A stretch of 64,000 nucleotides of DNA. Origin: CAJXYS01 sp913063035 (lineage in GTDB: Bacteria > Pseudomonadota > Alphaproteobacteria > Rhodobacterales > Rhodobacteraceae). The position numbers were made by a program, and so were the translations under genes. Below, piece after piece: positions 42,838 through 54,318 of the stretch. The first letter of the stretch is position 1; every line of letters begins with the position of its first letter. The notes beneath the pieces were generated by a model, which worked only from the letters and a program-made list of their open reading frames with translations, was not told the DNA's origin and ran no database searches. The stretch is from the NCBI RefSeq assembly GCF_050586465.1, contig NZ_JBOCEG010000003.1:248001-312000 (forward strand), written 5' to 3'.

Positions 42838-44124
42838 ATGACGCTGCCCGAAGATCACCCGCTGCGCTACGAGCTGTCGAACGAGCTGCATGCCAGGCCC
42901 TTTCCCGTGCTGGCCGCGCCCTGCCACGCGGTCTTCCTGGCGATCAAGCGTCCGGAGAACGCCGCCGGGCGGGACAAGGGCCTGGACCGGGCGCATCTGG
43001 TCCGGCTGCTGGACCGGTTCGGCACGACGCATCCGAAAGAGGGCGCGACCCATTTCTTCGGCCAGCTCGGGCGCCACCGGATCAAGTGGGAATGCCATAC
43101 CGAGTTCGTGACCTACACGGTTTTCGTCGAGGGCACGATGGAGCGGCCTTTCGACGGCGCGGCCTACGAGGTGTTTCCCGAGGACTGGCTGGCCGAGGCG
43201 CCGGGCCGGCGGCTCACATCGGCGCTGGTACGGGTGGAGGAGACGCCGTCCGACGAGGCCGAGGTGGGGCATCGCTGCGCGGCATGGTTCGAGGCCGACA
43301 GCGTGGCGATCAGCCGGGTGCTCGACGACTCGGCCATCGTGGCCACGGATTTCCGGATCGACGCGACGGGGCACACGCGGATCGCGGTCTTCACCGACCC
43401 GGGCACCGGGCGACGGCGGCTCGGCCGCGTGGTCCAGCGCCTGCTCGAGATCGAGACCTACAAGACGATGTCCATGCTGGGCCTGCCCGTCGCGCGCGAG
43501 CTGGGCCAGCGGATGAACGGGCTGGAGACCCAGCTCGCCGGCCTCGTCTCGGCGCTGACCGCGCGCGAGGCGGAGGCCGAGCAGGCGCTGCACGAGCTGC
43601 TGGAGGTCTCGGCAGAGCTCGAACACATGCTGGCCCGCAACGGCTACCGTTTCGGCGCCACCGAGGCCTATGCGACCATCGTCGACCAGCGCATCGACGT
43701 GCTGCGCGAAAGCCGCTTCCGGGGCCGCCAGACGCTGCGCGAGTTCATGATGCGCCGCTTCGATCCGGCCATGCGGACCTGCACCGCGACCCGGCTGCGG
43801 CTCGAGGGGCTGACGGCGCGGGCGGAACGCGCGGGCAATCTCCTGCGGACGCGGGTCGACGTGGAGCGATCGGCGCAGAACCAGAAACTGCTCGAGAGCA
43901 TGGACCGCCGCGCCGACCTGCAACTGCGGCTGCAGCGCACGGTGGAGGGTCTCTCGGTCGTGGCGATCAGCTATTACGGGGTCAGCCTGGCGAGCTACGC
44001 GCTGGCGCCGCTGGCCGGGCGCGCCCTCGGGATCGACAAGGCCGTGCTGACCGGCCTCCTGGTGCTGCCGGTCGTGGCCGCGGTCTGGTGGATCGTCCAG
44101 CGCGTCCGGAAATCCATGCATTGA
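42838..44124 (+). CDS. DUF3422-family membrane-anchored protein
   Basis: A 428-residue DUF3422 protein. The N-terminal signature LRYELSNELHARPFPVLAAP is typical. A long helical central region (LETQLAGLVSALTAREAEAE and beyond) follows, and two C-terminal membrane segments (ALAPLAGRALGI; VLPVVAAVWWIV) end in a short basic tail. The family is widespread in proteobacteria and its role is unknown. I start at the ATG giving MTLPEDHPL because the conserved sequence begins there. Confidence 0.88.
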   Translation: MTLPEDHPLRYELSNELHARPFPVLAAPCHAVFLAIKRPENAAGRDKGLDRAHLVRLLDRFGTTHPKEGATHFFGQLGRHRIKWECHTEFVTYTVFVEGTMERPFDGAAYEVFPEDWLAEAPGRRLTSALVRVEETPSDEAEVGHRCAAWFEADSVAISRVLDDSAIVATDFRIDATGHTRIAVFTDPGTGRRRLGRVVQRLLEIETYKTMSMLGLPVARELGQRMNGLETQLAGLVSALTAREAEAEQALHELLEVSAELEHMLARNGYRFGATEAYATIVDQRIDVLRESRFRGRQTLREFMMRRFDPAMRTCTATRLRLEGLTARAERAGNLLRTRVDVERSAQNQKLLESMDRRADLQLRLQRTVEGLSVVAISYYGVSLASYALAPLAGRALGIDKAVLTGLLVLPVVAAVWWIVQRVRKSMH

Positions 44125-44149
44125 CGCCGGGGCCCGGCGCCGGCCCGTG

Positions 44150-45205
44150 TCATTCGGCCGCGACGCCGGCGGCGGGGATGCGCCGGGTGCCGATCGCCGC
44201 GTCCGCGGCCCAGGCGCCGAGCGCGATCGCGCCCAGCGCGAGCAGCGCGGCGATGCCCAGCGTCGGCACGCCGGCAAGACCGGCGCCGACGGTGCAGCCG
44301 CCGGCCAGCACCCCGCCCGCGCCCATCAGGACCGCGCCGGCAAGGTAGCGGCCCGTTTGGCGCGGGGTCTCGAAGCTTTGCCAGCGGAACTCGCGCGTGA
44401 GCAGCGCCGCGCCGGCGCTGCCGGCCAGCACACCGCCAACCAGCCCCACGCCGAAATTGGCCGGGACGGCGGTGCCGGCGATCGTCCAGAACAGGCTGTC
44501 GGCCATCGGCGCGGTGAAGCTCAGCGATTGCAACGCCACCGGGTCGAAATCGTCGTAGAGCACGTAGCCGGTGCCCGCCCAGCCGAGCGGCACCAGCAGC
44601 CCGATGGCGGCAGCCATGACCAGCTGGCCCGCGCCGTTGCCGGACCGCAGCCCGTAGCCGAGCGCCGCGAGCCCCAGCAGGCCGGCCCAGACCGGTGCGC
44701 CGCCCGGAAGCGCCGCGAGCGAGGCGAGGCCGGGATCGACCGTGACGCTGCCGAGCGTCGTGCGCAGCGGCGCCAGCGCCCCCTTGAGCGTCGCATGGGC
44801 GGTGATGGCGAAGATCGCCAGAACCGTCAGCGCCCGCAGGTTGCCGCTGCCGGTCAGCACGGTCAGCCGCGAGACGCATCCGCGCGTCAGCACCATGCCG
44901 GCCCCGAACGCCGCGCCGCCGATCAGGATCGCGGCGAGCGGCAGCGCGCTGGCGGTGTAGCGATGGCCGGTAAAATCGACCCAGCCTGCCGCCACGGCGC
45001 CCTGTGTGCCCAGGACCGCCACGCCGAGCGCGGTCAGCCAGAGGCCGAGCGCCGGGCGCCGCTCGGACGGTGCCCCCACGAGCCCGCGGCGCAGGCAGAA
45101 TCGGCTGCGCTGCGCGAGCACGCCGAAGGCCAGGCCGAGCATCGCGCCGAGCAGGATCGCCGCCTGGGGTGCGGTGAAATCGGTGAAGCCGAAGCTGGCA
45201 AACAT
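44150..45205 (-). CDS. YeeE/YedE (TsuA-like) sulfur transporter
   Basis: A 351-residue membrane protein of the YeeE/YedE family with duplicated halves and about nine or ten membrane segments. Conserved Cys motifs for thiosulfate or sulfur-compound transport are visible: SRFCLRRG, TRGCVSRL and GGCTVGAGLAG. The ATG at 45205 has GGAG 8 nt upstream; the longer frame to 45787 overlaps the divergent amidohydrolase and is not used. It is divergent from that amidohydrolase; the 325-bp gap between them (45206-45530) shows no other gene. Confidence 0.9.
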   Translation of the reverse strand: MFASFGFTDFTAPQAAILLGAMLGLAFGVLAQRSRFCLRRGLVGAPSERRPALGLWLTALGVAVLGTQGAVAAGWVDFTGHRYTASALPLAAILIGGAAFGAGMVLTRGCVSRLTVLTGSGNLRALTVLAIFAITAHATLKGALAPLRTTLGSVTVDPGLASLAALPGGAPVWAGLLGLAALGYGLRSGNGAGQLVMAAAIGLLVPLGWAGTGYVLYDDFDPVALQSLSFTAPMADSLFWTIAGTAVPANFGVGLVGGVLAGSAGAALLTREFRWQSFETPRQTGRYLAGAVLMGAGGVLAGGCTVGAGLAGVPTLGIAALLALGAIALGAWAADAAIGTRRIPAAGVAAE

Positions 45206-45530
45206 GGATCGCTCTCCGTCGCTGGGAAGTCGTCCCGATCTGGCGCGGATTTGCCCCTGTCTCAAGGGGGGGATCGGGGTATCGGCCGGCTCCGCTGGGA
45301 ACGGTGTTCTCCACCGGCACCGATCGGCGAAACACCGGACCATCGGGGCCGGGCGCGGGCAACCGGCCGCCCACGGGGATGGCCGGCGCAACGCGCGCGT
45401 TCTTTTTTCAGCTTCGGCGCCCGGTCGGGGCGCCTTGACCTTCCGGGCGGGGCGCACCACTCTTCCGCGCAGATGCGCCCGTGCGGGGGATGTTCCACCC
45501 CCGCCGGCCCCGAAATCCCGAGGAGCCCCC

Positions 45531-46697
45531 ATGCCGATCAAGAACCGCCTGGCCGAACTGCATGACGAGATCACCGAATGGCGCCGCGACCTGCACGCGC
45601 ATCCGGAATTGCTGTTCGAGACCCATCGCACCGCGGGCATCGTGGCCGAGAAGCTGCGCGCCTTCGGCTGCGACGAGGTTGTCACCGGGATCGGCCGCAC
45701 CGGTGTCGTCGGCGTCATCAGGGGCAAGAGCGACGCCGCCGGACGGGTGATCGGGCTGCGCGCGGACATGGATGCGTTGCCGATCACCGAGGCGACCGGG
45801 CTCGACTATGCCTCGGAAAACGAGGGGCTGATGCATGCCTGCGGCCATGACGGGCACACGGCGATGCTGCTCGGCGCGGCGAAATACCTGGCGGAGACCC
45901 GCAATTTCGACGGCACCTGCGTGGTGATCTTCCAGCCGGCCGAGGAAGGTGGCGGCGGCGGCAAGGAGATGGTCGACGACGGGCTGATGGAGCGTTTCGC
46001 CATCCAGGAGGTCTACGGCATGCACAACTGGCCCGGCGTCGAGACGGGCCGCTTCGCGATCCGGCCGGGGCCCTTCTTCGCCGCGACCGACCAGTTCGTG
46101 ATCGATGTCGCGGGCAGGGGCGGGCACGCCGCCAAGCCCCACGACACGATCGATCCGACCGTGGTCTCCAGCCATATCGTGCTGGCGCTCCAGTCCATCG
46201 TCAGCCGCAACGTGGATCCAACGCTGCAGGCGGTGGTCTCGGTCACCAGTTTCGAGACCGGCTCGCACGCCTTCAACGTCATCCCGCAAACGGTGCGGAT
46301 GCGCGGCACGGTGCGCACGCTGGACGCCGATGTGCGCGCCCAGGTCGAGGAACGGCTGATCGCGCTGGCCGAGACGACGGCCGCCGCTTTTGGCGCGCGG
46401 GCCGAGGTCGACTACCAGCGGGGCTACCCGGTCATGGTCAATTCAGACGAGCAGACCACGTTCGCGGCGGAGGTCGCAGAGCGCGTCTCGGGGCAGGAGA
46501 CGATGGAGGCGCCGCTCGTCATGGGGGGCGAGGATTTCGCCTTCATGCTGAACGCGCGGCCGGGGGCCTATATCCTGGTGGGCAACGGCGACTCGGCGAT
46601 GGTTCACCACCCCGAATACAACTTCAACGACGACGCGATCCCGGCGGGCGCCTCCTGGTGGGCGGAGATCGTCGAGAGGCGCATGCCGGCGGCTTGA
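45531..46697 (+). CDS. M20-family amidohydrolase (hippurate hydrolase-like)
   Basis: A 388-residue M20D metallopeptidase-like amidohydrolase, cleaving N-acyl amino acids such as N-acetyl or hippuryl substrates. Metal ligands and signatures are visible: LRADMDALPITE, ACGHDGHTAMLLGA, FQPAEEGGGGG, MHNWPG, and GGEDFAFMLNARPGAY near the C-terminus. The dimerisation lid (GRGGHAAKPHDTIDP) is present. The ATG at 45531 has GAGGAG upstream. The exact acyl group is unknown. Confidence 0.93.
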   Translation: MPIKNRLAELHDEITEWRRDLHAHPELLFETHRTAGIVAEKLRAFGCDEVVTGIGRTGVVGVIRGKSDAAGRVIGLRADMDALPITEATGLDYASENEGLMHACGHDGHTAMLLGAAKYLAETRNFDGTCVVIFQPAEEGGGGGKEMVDDGLMERFAIQEVYGMHNWPGVETGRFAIRPGPFFAATDQFVIDVAGRGGHAAKPHDTIDPTVVSSHIVLALQSIVSRNVDPTLQAVVSVTSFETGSHAFNVIPQTVRMRGTVRTLDADVRAQVEERLIALAETTAAAFGARAEVDYQRGYPVMVNSDEQTTFAAEVAERVSGQETMEAPLVMGGEDFAFMLNARPGAYILVGNGDSAMVHHPEYNFNDDAIPAGASWWAEIVERRMPAA

Positions 46698-46728
46698 CCC
46701 CGCCGCCGGCCCCGGATAGCGAGCGGGC

Positions 46729-48567
46729 ATGGCCGCGCCACCGCTTCTGCAACTGACCGATATCTCGCTGGGCTTCGGGGGCGATCCGCTCTTCTCGGGG
46801 CTCGATCTCGTCGTGCAGCCGGGCGACCGGGTCGCGCTGGTCGGGCGCAACGGGTCCGGGAAATCGACCCTGATGAAGGTCATGGCCGGGCTGGTGGAAC
46901 CCGACACCGGCGCGCGCATCCTGCCGCCGGGCGCCAGCGTCGGCTACATGGAACAGCACCCGGACCTGTCGCGCTTCGAGACGCTGGGCGACTTCGCCGC
47001 CTCGGCGCTCGACCCGGCCGAGGCCTATCGCGTCGAGATGGCCGCCGAGGGGCTCAAGTTCGACCCGGCGACGCCGGTCGCGACCGCCTCGGGCGGCGAA
47101 CGCCGACGGGCGGCGCTGGCCAAGCTGCTCGCCGAGGCGCCGGCGCTGATGCTGCTCGACGAGCCCACGAACCATCTCGACATCGAGGCCATCGCCTGGC
47201 TCGAACGCCAGTTGACCGACACCCGCGCGGCCTTCGTGCTGATCTCGCACGACCGGGCCTTCCTGCGCCACCTGACGCGTGCGACGCTCTGGATCGACCG
47301 GGGGCAGGTGCGCCGCCGCGAGCAAGGCTTCGAGGGGTTCGAGGAATGGCGCGACAAGCTCTGGGAGGAAGAGGACCAGGCGCGCCACAAGATGGATCGC
47401 CGGATCAAGGCCGAGGCCCGTTGGGCGGTCGAGGGCATCAGCGCGCGGCGCAAGCGCAACCAGGGCCGCCTGCGCGAGCTGCAGAAGTTGCGCGCCGAGC
47501 GCGCGGCACAGATCAGGCGCCAGGGCACCGCCGCGATGGCGCTGGAGTCCGGCCCCAGGAGCGGCAAGCTGGTGGTCGAGGCCAAGGACATCGCCAAGAG
47601 CTATGACGGGCGGCCGATCCTGCGCGACTTCTCGATCCGCATCCAGCGCGGCGAGCGGGTGGCTTTCGTGGGTCCCAACGGCGTGGGCAAGACGACGCTT
47701 CTGAAGATCCTCATGGGCGAGGTGGCGCCCGACAGCGGCACCGTGCGGCTCGGCACCAATCTCGTGCCGGCGATCTTCGACCAGAACCGCGCCGCGCTGG
47801 AGCCCGACGCGACGCTCTGGGAGAGCCTGACGCTGGACCCGGCGATGCGGGTGCAGGGCAGCTCCGACCAGGTGATGGTGCGCGGCCAGCCGCGCCACGT
47901 GGTGGGCTATCTCAAGGATTTCCTCTTCGACGAGGCCCAGGCCCGCGCCCCGGTGCGCGCGCTCTCGGGCGGCGAGAAGGCGCGGCTTCTGCTGGCCCGG
48001 CTGATGGCGCAGGAATCGAACCTGCTGGTGCTGGACGAGCCGACCAACGATCTCGACATCGAGACGCTGGACCTGCTGCAGGAACTCCTGGACGATTACG
48101 CGGGCACGGTGCTGCTGGTCAGCCACGACCGCGACTTCCTGGATCGCGTGGCCACCACGACCGTGGCCATGGAAGGCGACGGGCAGGCCACGGTCTATGC
48201 CGGCGGCTGGTCCGATTACCGCGCGCAGCGGGGCGACCGGGGGGCGGCGACGGCAAAACCCGCGAAACCCGCCAAGCCCGCCAGGGCGGCGAAACCTGGC
48301 GGGGCGGATCGCCGGGCGGCCGGCGCGCCGGGCGGCAAGCTCAGCTTTACCGAGCGCCACCGCCTCGAGGCACTGCCCGGCGAGATCGCGCGCCTCGAGG
48401 CCGAGATCGGCAAGCTCGAACAGCTTCTCGCCGATCCCGATCTCTACAGCCGCGAACCGGTGAAGTTCCGCAAGGCGACAGAGGCCCTGGCCGCCCGGCA
48501 GGACGCGCTGTCCAGCGCCGAGGAGGCGTGGCTCGACCTGGCCGCCCGCGCCGAGGGCGAGGCCTGA
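46729..48567 (+). CDS. ABC-F family ATPase (Uup-like)
   Basis: A 612-residue soluble protein with two ABC ATPase domains and no membrane part. Walker A motifs are GRNGSGKST and GPNGVGKTT, signatures ASGGERRRAALAK and LSGGEKARLLLARL, and Walker B MLLDEPTNHLD and LVLDEPTNDLD. A linker with Arg/Lys-rich helices separates them, and a basic Ala/Lys/Pro stretch plus coiled coil forms the C-terminus as in Uup. ABC-F proteins act on ribosomes or, for Uup, DNA structures. It follows the amidohydrolase by 31 bp. Confidence 0.92.
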   Translation: MAAPPLLQLTDISLGFGGDPLFSGLDLVVQPGDRVALVGRNGSGKSTLMKVMAGLVEPDTGARILPPGASVGYMEQHPDLSRFETLGDFAASALDPAEAYRVEMAAEGLKFDPATPVATASGGERRRAALAKLLAEAPALMLLDEPTNHLDIEAIAWLERQLTDTRAAFVLISHDRAFLRHLTRATLWIDRGQVRRREQGFEGFEEWRDKLWEEEDQARHKMDRRIKAEARWAVEGISARRKRNQGRLRELQKLRAERAAQIRRQGTAAMALESGPRSGKLVVEAKDIAKSYDGRPILRDFSIRIQRGERVAFVGPNGVGKTTLLKILMGEVAPDSGTVRLGTNLVPAIFDQNRAALEPDATLWESLTLDPAMRVQGSSDQVMVRGQPRHVVGYLKDFLFDEAQARAPVRALSGGEKARLLLARLMAQESNLLVLDEPTNDLDIETLDLLQELLDDYAGTVLLVSHDRDFLDRVATTTVAMEGDGQATVYAGGWSDYRAQRGDRGAATAKPAKPAKPARAAKPGGADRRAAGAPGGKLSFTERHRLEALPGEIARLEAEIGKLEQLLADPDLYSREPVKFRKATEALAARQDALSSAEEAWLDLAARAEGEA

Positions 48568-48636
48568 CCGCCCGCGCGGGCGATTGCCTGCGACGCGGCC
48601 GCGTGGCAATCTCTGCCCAGTACGCACGGAGGCCCC

Positions 48637-49047
48637 ATGCGCGCCTTGATCCTGACGTTCGTCCTGACCGCTGCCGCCGCCGCGCCGGCCCCGGCCGCCG
48701 GACCCGACCCGGCAGCGGGCCGCGCGGCCTTCGAGAGGTATTGCGCCGCCTGCCACGGGCGCGCGGCGCAGGGCGACGGGCCGATGGCCGAAATCCTGAC
48801 GATGCGGGTGCCGGACCTGACGCGGCTGGCGGTGCGCGCGGGCGGGGCCTTCCCGATGCTTCGGGTCGTGCGCGTCATCGACGGGCGCGATGCCCGGGCC
48901 GGGCATGGCGGGCCGATGCCGGTTTTCGGCGCGCTTTTCGACGGGCCGGGCGGGGCGCTGGACGCCGAGGGGGGCGATCCGCTGCTGACCAACGGCCGGA
49001 TCCTTTCGATCGCCGACTACCTGGAAAGCCTGCAGGTCGCGCCGTGA
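48637..49047 (+). CDS. Monohaem cytochrome c, periplasmic
   Basis: A 136-residue exported cytochrome c. A signal peptide (about residues 1-20) is followed by the haem-binding CAACH motif (RYCAACHGRAAQGDGPM) and a distal Met candidate in GGPMPVFG. Its pattern (CHG...GDGPMAE...PDLTRLA...VIDGRD) is shared with two other small cytochromes downstream. Its stop overlaps the GTG start of the L,D-transpeptidase gene. The electron partner is unknown. Confidence 0.92.
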   Translation: MRALILTFVLTAAAAAPAPAAGPDPAAGRAAFERYCAACHGRAAQGDGPMAEILTMRVPDLTRLAVRAGGAFPMLRVVRVIDGRDARAGHGGPMPVFGALFDGPGGALDAEGGDPLLTNGRILSIADYLESLQVAP

Positions 49048-49487
49048 TCCGCTGGGCGGTGCTGGCGCTGGCGCTGGGGCTTGCGGCCTGCGCCGGGCCG
49101 CCGCCGGGCGCGGCCCCCCCGGCGGAGACCGGCGTGGTCGTGGCGATCGACCTGTCGGACCAGGCGATGACGGTGCGCCGCGACGGCGTGCGCCTGGGCG
49201 TCTGGCCGGTCTCGACGGCCCGCGCCGGCAAGACCACGCCGGTGGGCGATTTCCGGCCCGAGCGGCTGGCGCGGGTGCATTACTCGACCCTCTATGACGG
49301 TGCGCCGATGCCCTGGTCGATCTTCTTCGCCGGCAATTACGCGATCCACGGCACGACCGAGGAGGCGCGGCTGGGCTGCCCGGCCTCGGCCGGCTGCGTG
49401 CGGCTGCACCCCGAGAATGCCCGCACGCTCTTCGCGCTGGTGTCGCGGGCCGGGCCCGCGCGGACGGTCATTCGCATCCGGCCGTGA
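49044..49487 (+). CDS. L,D-transpeptidase (YkuD), lipoprotein
   Basis: A 147-residue L,D-transpeptidase-like protein. A lipobox LAACAG near residue 17 suggests a lipoprotein signal. The YkuD catalytic block is present: the His in NYAIHGTTEE, and Cys in CPASAGCVRLHPENA. The family cross-links peptidoglycan 3-3 or attaches proteins to it. The start is a GTG overlapping the cytochrome stop by GTGA, indicating translational coupling; the longer upstream frame is a shadow. Confidence 0.88.
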   Translation: MIRWAVLALALGLAACAGPPPGAAPPAETGVVVAIDLSDQAMTVRRDGVRLGVWPVSTARAGKTTPVGDFRPERLARVHYSTLYDGAPMPWSIFFAGNYAIHGTTEEARLGCPASAGCVRLHPENARTLFALVSRAGPARTVIRIRP

Positions 49488-49584
49488 GCCGGGGCTTGGC
49501 GCGGCGCCCGGCTTTCGGCAAAGTGGAGGCGGGCAAGACACCGCGCCCGCGTCCCGCGGGCCGAGCGAGGGAGAAAACAAAGCG

Positions 49585-49986
49585 ATGCTGAGAACGGGTT
49601 TGACCGCCGGGGGCGCCGCGCTGGCGCTTGTCGCGGCCTGCACGACGCCGGTGGATGTCGGGCGCCGCGCTTTTGACGCCAACTGCGCCAGTTGCCACGG
49701 CGCCGACGGGCAGGGCGACGGCCCGGCCGCGGCGGGGCTGCCGGTGGCGCCGTCGGACCTGACCCGGATCGCGGCGCGCAACGGCGGCGTCTTTCCCGAG
49801 GCCGAGGTGATGTCGGTGATCGACGGCTACACCCGCGAAAAGCACTATCCCGGCGAGATGCCGGAATTCGGCGAATCGATGGCCGGGGGGCGCCAGGTGC
49901 TCTGGCAGGCGCCCGACGGCGCGCTGGTGCCGACGCCGGAGGTGCTGGTCGACCTGGCAGGCTATCTCGAGAGTATCCAGCAATGA
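49585..49986 (+). CDS. Monohaem cytochrome c, lipoprotein
   Basis: A 133-residue c-type cytochrome with a lipoprotein-like signal (LVAACTTP). The haem site is CASCHG in NCASCHGADGQGDGP and a Met ligand candidate lies in GEMPEFGESM. It shares the layout of its two neighbouring cytochromes, including the SDLTRIAARNGGVFPE block. The next cytochrome gene begins 11 bp after its stop. Confidence 0.92.
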   Translation: MLRTGLTAGGAALALVAACTTPVDVGRRAFDANCASCHGADGQGDGPAAAGLPVAPSDLTRIAARNGGVFPEAEVMSVIDGYTREKHYPGEMPEFGESMAGGRQVLWQAPDGALVPTPEVLVDLAGYLESIQQ

Positions 49987-49997
49987 GGGAGGGACGG

Positions 49998-50396
49998 ATG
50001 CGACGACCGATCATCCTGGCCGCGCTGGCGGCCTGCGTGGCGCTGCCGGCCATGGCGCAGACCGCCGAAGAGGGCGAGTCGCGCTACAAGTCCTGGTGCG
50101 TGGCCTGCCACGGGCTGGAGGCCCGCGGCGACGGGCCGATGGCCGAGATGCTGACGATCGAGACGCCCGACCTGACCCTGCTGGCCGAGACCAATGGCGG
50201 GGTCTTCCCCACCAAGCGCGTGGCGCGCCGCATCGACGGGCGCGACCCGGTTCTGGGCCATGGCGGCGAGATGCCGGTCTACGGCGATCTCTTCGACGGC
50301 AAGCCGACGGTGATCGAGACCGAGGGGGGCGAGCTGATCCTGATGAGCCGCCCGGTGGCCGAGCTGATCGTCTGGCTGCGCAGCGTGCAGGAATAG
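49998..50396 (+). CDS. Monohaem cytochrome c, periplasmic
   Basis: A 132-residue cytochrome c with a classical signal peptide (residues 1-20, ending AMAQ). The haem motif is WCVACHG and a Met ligand candidate lies in GGEMPVYG. It strongly resembles the 48637 gene product (GDGPMAE followed by PDLT, then RRIDGRDP). The ATG has GGGAGGG upstream. Confidence 0.92.
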   Translation: MRRPIILAALAACVALPAMAQTAEEGESRYKSWCVACHGLEARGDGPMAEMLTIETPDLTLLAETNGGVFPTKRVARRIDGRDPVLGHGGEMPVYGDLFDGKPTVIETEGGELILMSRPVAELIVWLRSVQE

Positions 50397-50511
50397 GGAC
50401 GGTTCAGGCCGGGCCGGGGGCGGCAGGACCTGCCCAGCCGGGATGGCAGGGCGGCAGGTCCCTCTGGCGATCGCACGGCGGGCCTGCGGCCCTTGGTTCC
50501 GCGCGGTCCGG

Positions 50512-52476
<1,965 letters not shown>

Positions 52477-52658
52477 GTAGCACTGCCCGTTTTCGTGATT
52501 GGCCCGCATTATGGCAGGTGTCGCACGCCGGGGGAAGGGAGCGCGGCCGGCGCAGGACGGCAACAGCCCGGGTCAATGTAACGGTTTTTTGACAGAGATC
52601 AGGGCGCAGGGGGAAAATCCGTGCAACCCCGGCCCTTCAATTCCAAGGAGGGGTGCGC

Positions 52659-53594
52659 ATGCAAGATGAGCAGATGAACACGACGGAGGCGCCGGTCGAG
52701 GCGACGATGAAGCTGGACGCGAAGTCCTTTCCAGTGGTCTCGCCGGACGCGATCCGCCACGCGTTCGAGACCGGCAAGTATCCCTACGAGACCAAGCTCT
52801 CGCGCCGCAGCTACGAGGCCGGGAAGGCCAGGCTCCAGGCCGAGTTGCTCAAGGTGCAGAAATGGGCGCAGGAGACCGACCAGCGCTTCGTGCTGATCTT
52901 CGAGGGGCGCGACGCCGCCGGCAAGGGCGGCACGATCAAGCGCTTCATGGAGCATCTGAACCCGCGTGCGGCACGGGTGGTCGCGCTGAACAAGCCCACC
53001 TGGGAAGAGAAGGGCCAGTGGTTCTTCCAGCGCTATATCGAGCATCTGCCGACGGTGGGCGAAATGGTCTTCTACGACCGCTCCTGGTACAACCGCGCCG
53101 GGGTCGAGCGGGTGATGGGCTTCTGCCAGCCCAACGAGTATCTCGAATTCATGCGCCAGACGCCGGAACTGGAACGGATGCTCGTTCGCTCGGGCATCCG
53201 GCTCTACAAGTACTGGTTCTCCGTCACCCAGGAAGAGCAGGCGCGGCGTTTCGAGGCGCGCAAGACCGATCCGCTCAAGCGCTGGAAGCTGTCGCCCATC
53301 GACCAGGCGAGCCTCGACAAGTGGGGCGACTACACCGAGGCGAAAGAGGCGATGTTCTTCTACACCGACACCGCGGATGCGCCCTGGACGATCGTGAAAT
53401 CCGACGACAAGAAACGCGCGCGGCTCAATTGCATGCAGCATTTCCTCGATTCGCTGGATTACCCGGACAAGGACCGCAAGGTCGTGCGGGGTCCGGACCC
53501 GCTGATCGTGGGGCGCGCCGATCACGTCATCCACAGGGCCGACCACATTCTCGGGTCGTCGCTGCATCCGGACACCCGGCACGTGCACGCCTGA
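52659..53594 (+). CDS. ppk2: Polyphosphate kinase 2
   Basis: A 311-residue PPK2 that transfers phosphate between polyphosphate and nucleoside diphosphates. The P-loop is FEGRDAAGKGGTIKRF, the lid region contains LNPRAARVVALNKPTWEE, and Walker B is MVFYDRSWYNRAGVER. One-domain length suggests class I. The ATG at 52659 has AAGGAGG 8 nt upstream, better placed than for the nearby GTG. It stands between parE (divergent) and a methyltransferase gene. Confidence 0.94.
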   Translation: MQDEQMNTTEAPVEATMKLDAKSFPVVSPDAIRHAFETGKYPYETKLSRRSYEAGKARLQAELLKVQKWAQETDQRFVLIFEGRDAAGKGGTIKRFMEHLNPRAARVVALNKPTWEEKGQWFFQRYIEHLPTVGEMVFYDRSWYNRAGVERVMGFCQPNEYLEFMRQTPELERMLVRSGIRLYKYWFSVTQEEQARRFEARKTDPLKRWKLSPIDQASLDKWGDYTEAKEAMFFYTDTADAPWTIVKSDDKKRARLNCMQHFLDSLDYPDKDRKVVRGPDPLIVGRADHVIHRADHILGSSLHPDTRHVHA

Positions 53595-53658
53595 TCCGCT
53601 TGTCTGCGTCCCGCCGGGCGCCTAGGCTCCGGCGGGAAACGGGCGAGGGGACGCGCGC

Positions 53659-54258
53659 ATGTGGAACGACCGCTACGACAGGCCGGATTACCTCTTCGGC
53701 ACGGCGCCGGCCGTTTTCCTGACGGAACAGGCCGAATGGCTGCGGCCCGGGCTGCGGGCGCTGGCCGTGGCCGACGGCGAGGGGCGCAATTCCGTCTACA
53801 TGGCCGGGCAGGGGCTCGACGTCGTGGCCTTCGACGCCGCGGAGGTGGGGCTGGACAAGGCCCGCCGCCTCGCGGCCGCGCGCGGCGTGACGGTGGATTT
53901 CCGCCTGTCGGATATCGAGAGCTGGGACTGGGACGCGGCGCCCTATGATCTCGTCGTCGCCATCTTCATCCAGTTCGCCGACCCGGCCCTGCGCGCGCGT
54001 ATCTTCGAGGGCATGACGCGCGCGCTGGCGCCCGGCGGCGTGCTGCTTCTGCACGGCTACAGGCCGGAACAGGTCGATTACGGCACCGGCGGCCCGCCGC
54101 TGCGCGAGAACATGTACACCGAGGAGATGCTGCGCGTGGCCTTCGCCGATCTCGAGATCCTGCGGCTCGAGTCCTATGACCGCGAGGTGCAGGAAGGCGA
54201 GGGCCATTCGGGCATGTCGGCGCTGATCGACCTCGTGGCGCGGAAGCCCGCCTCCTAG
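53659..54258 (+). CDS. Class I SAM-dependent methyltransferase
   Basis: A 199-residue methyltransferase of the TehB/thiopurine-like type. The N-terminal WNDRYDRPDYLFGTAPAVFL is typical. The SAM-binding region reads ALAVADGEGRNSVYMAGQGLDVVAFDAAEV, and YDLVVAIFIQF follows. The substrate is unknown (small thiols, selenium or tellurium compounds are typical for relatives). It stands 64 bp after ppk2. Confidence 0.87.
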   Translation: MWNDRYDRPDYLFGTAPAVFLTEQAEWLRPGLRALAVADGEGRNSVYMAGQGLDVVAFDAAEVGLDKARRLAAARGVTVDFRLSDIESWDWDAAPYDLVVAIFIQFADPALRARIFEGMTRALAPGGVLLLHGYRPEQVDYGTGGPPLRENMYTEEMLRVAFADLEILRLESYDREVQEGEGHSGMSALIDLVARKPAS

Positions 54259-54318
54259 GCGCCTGCCCGCGTGCCGCCGGGCATTGCCCCGCCCGCGCGA
54301 AGCGCCTAAGGGCAGGGC

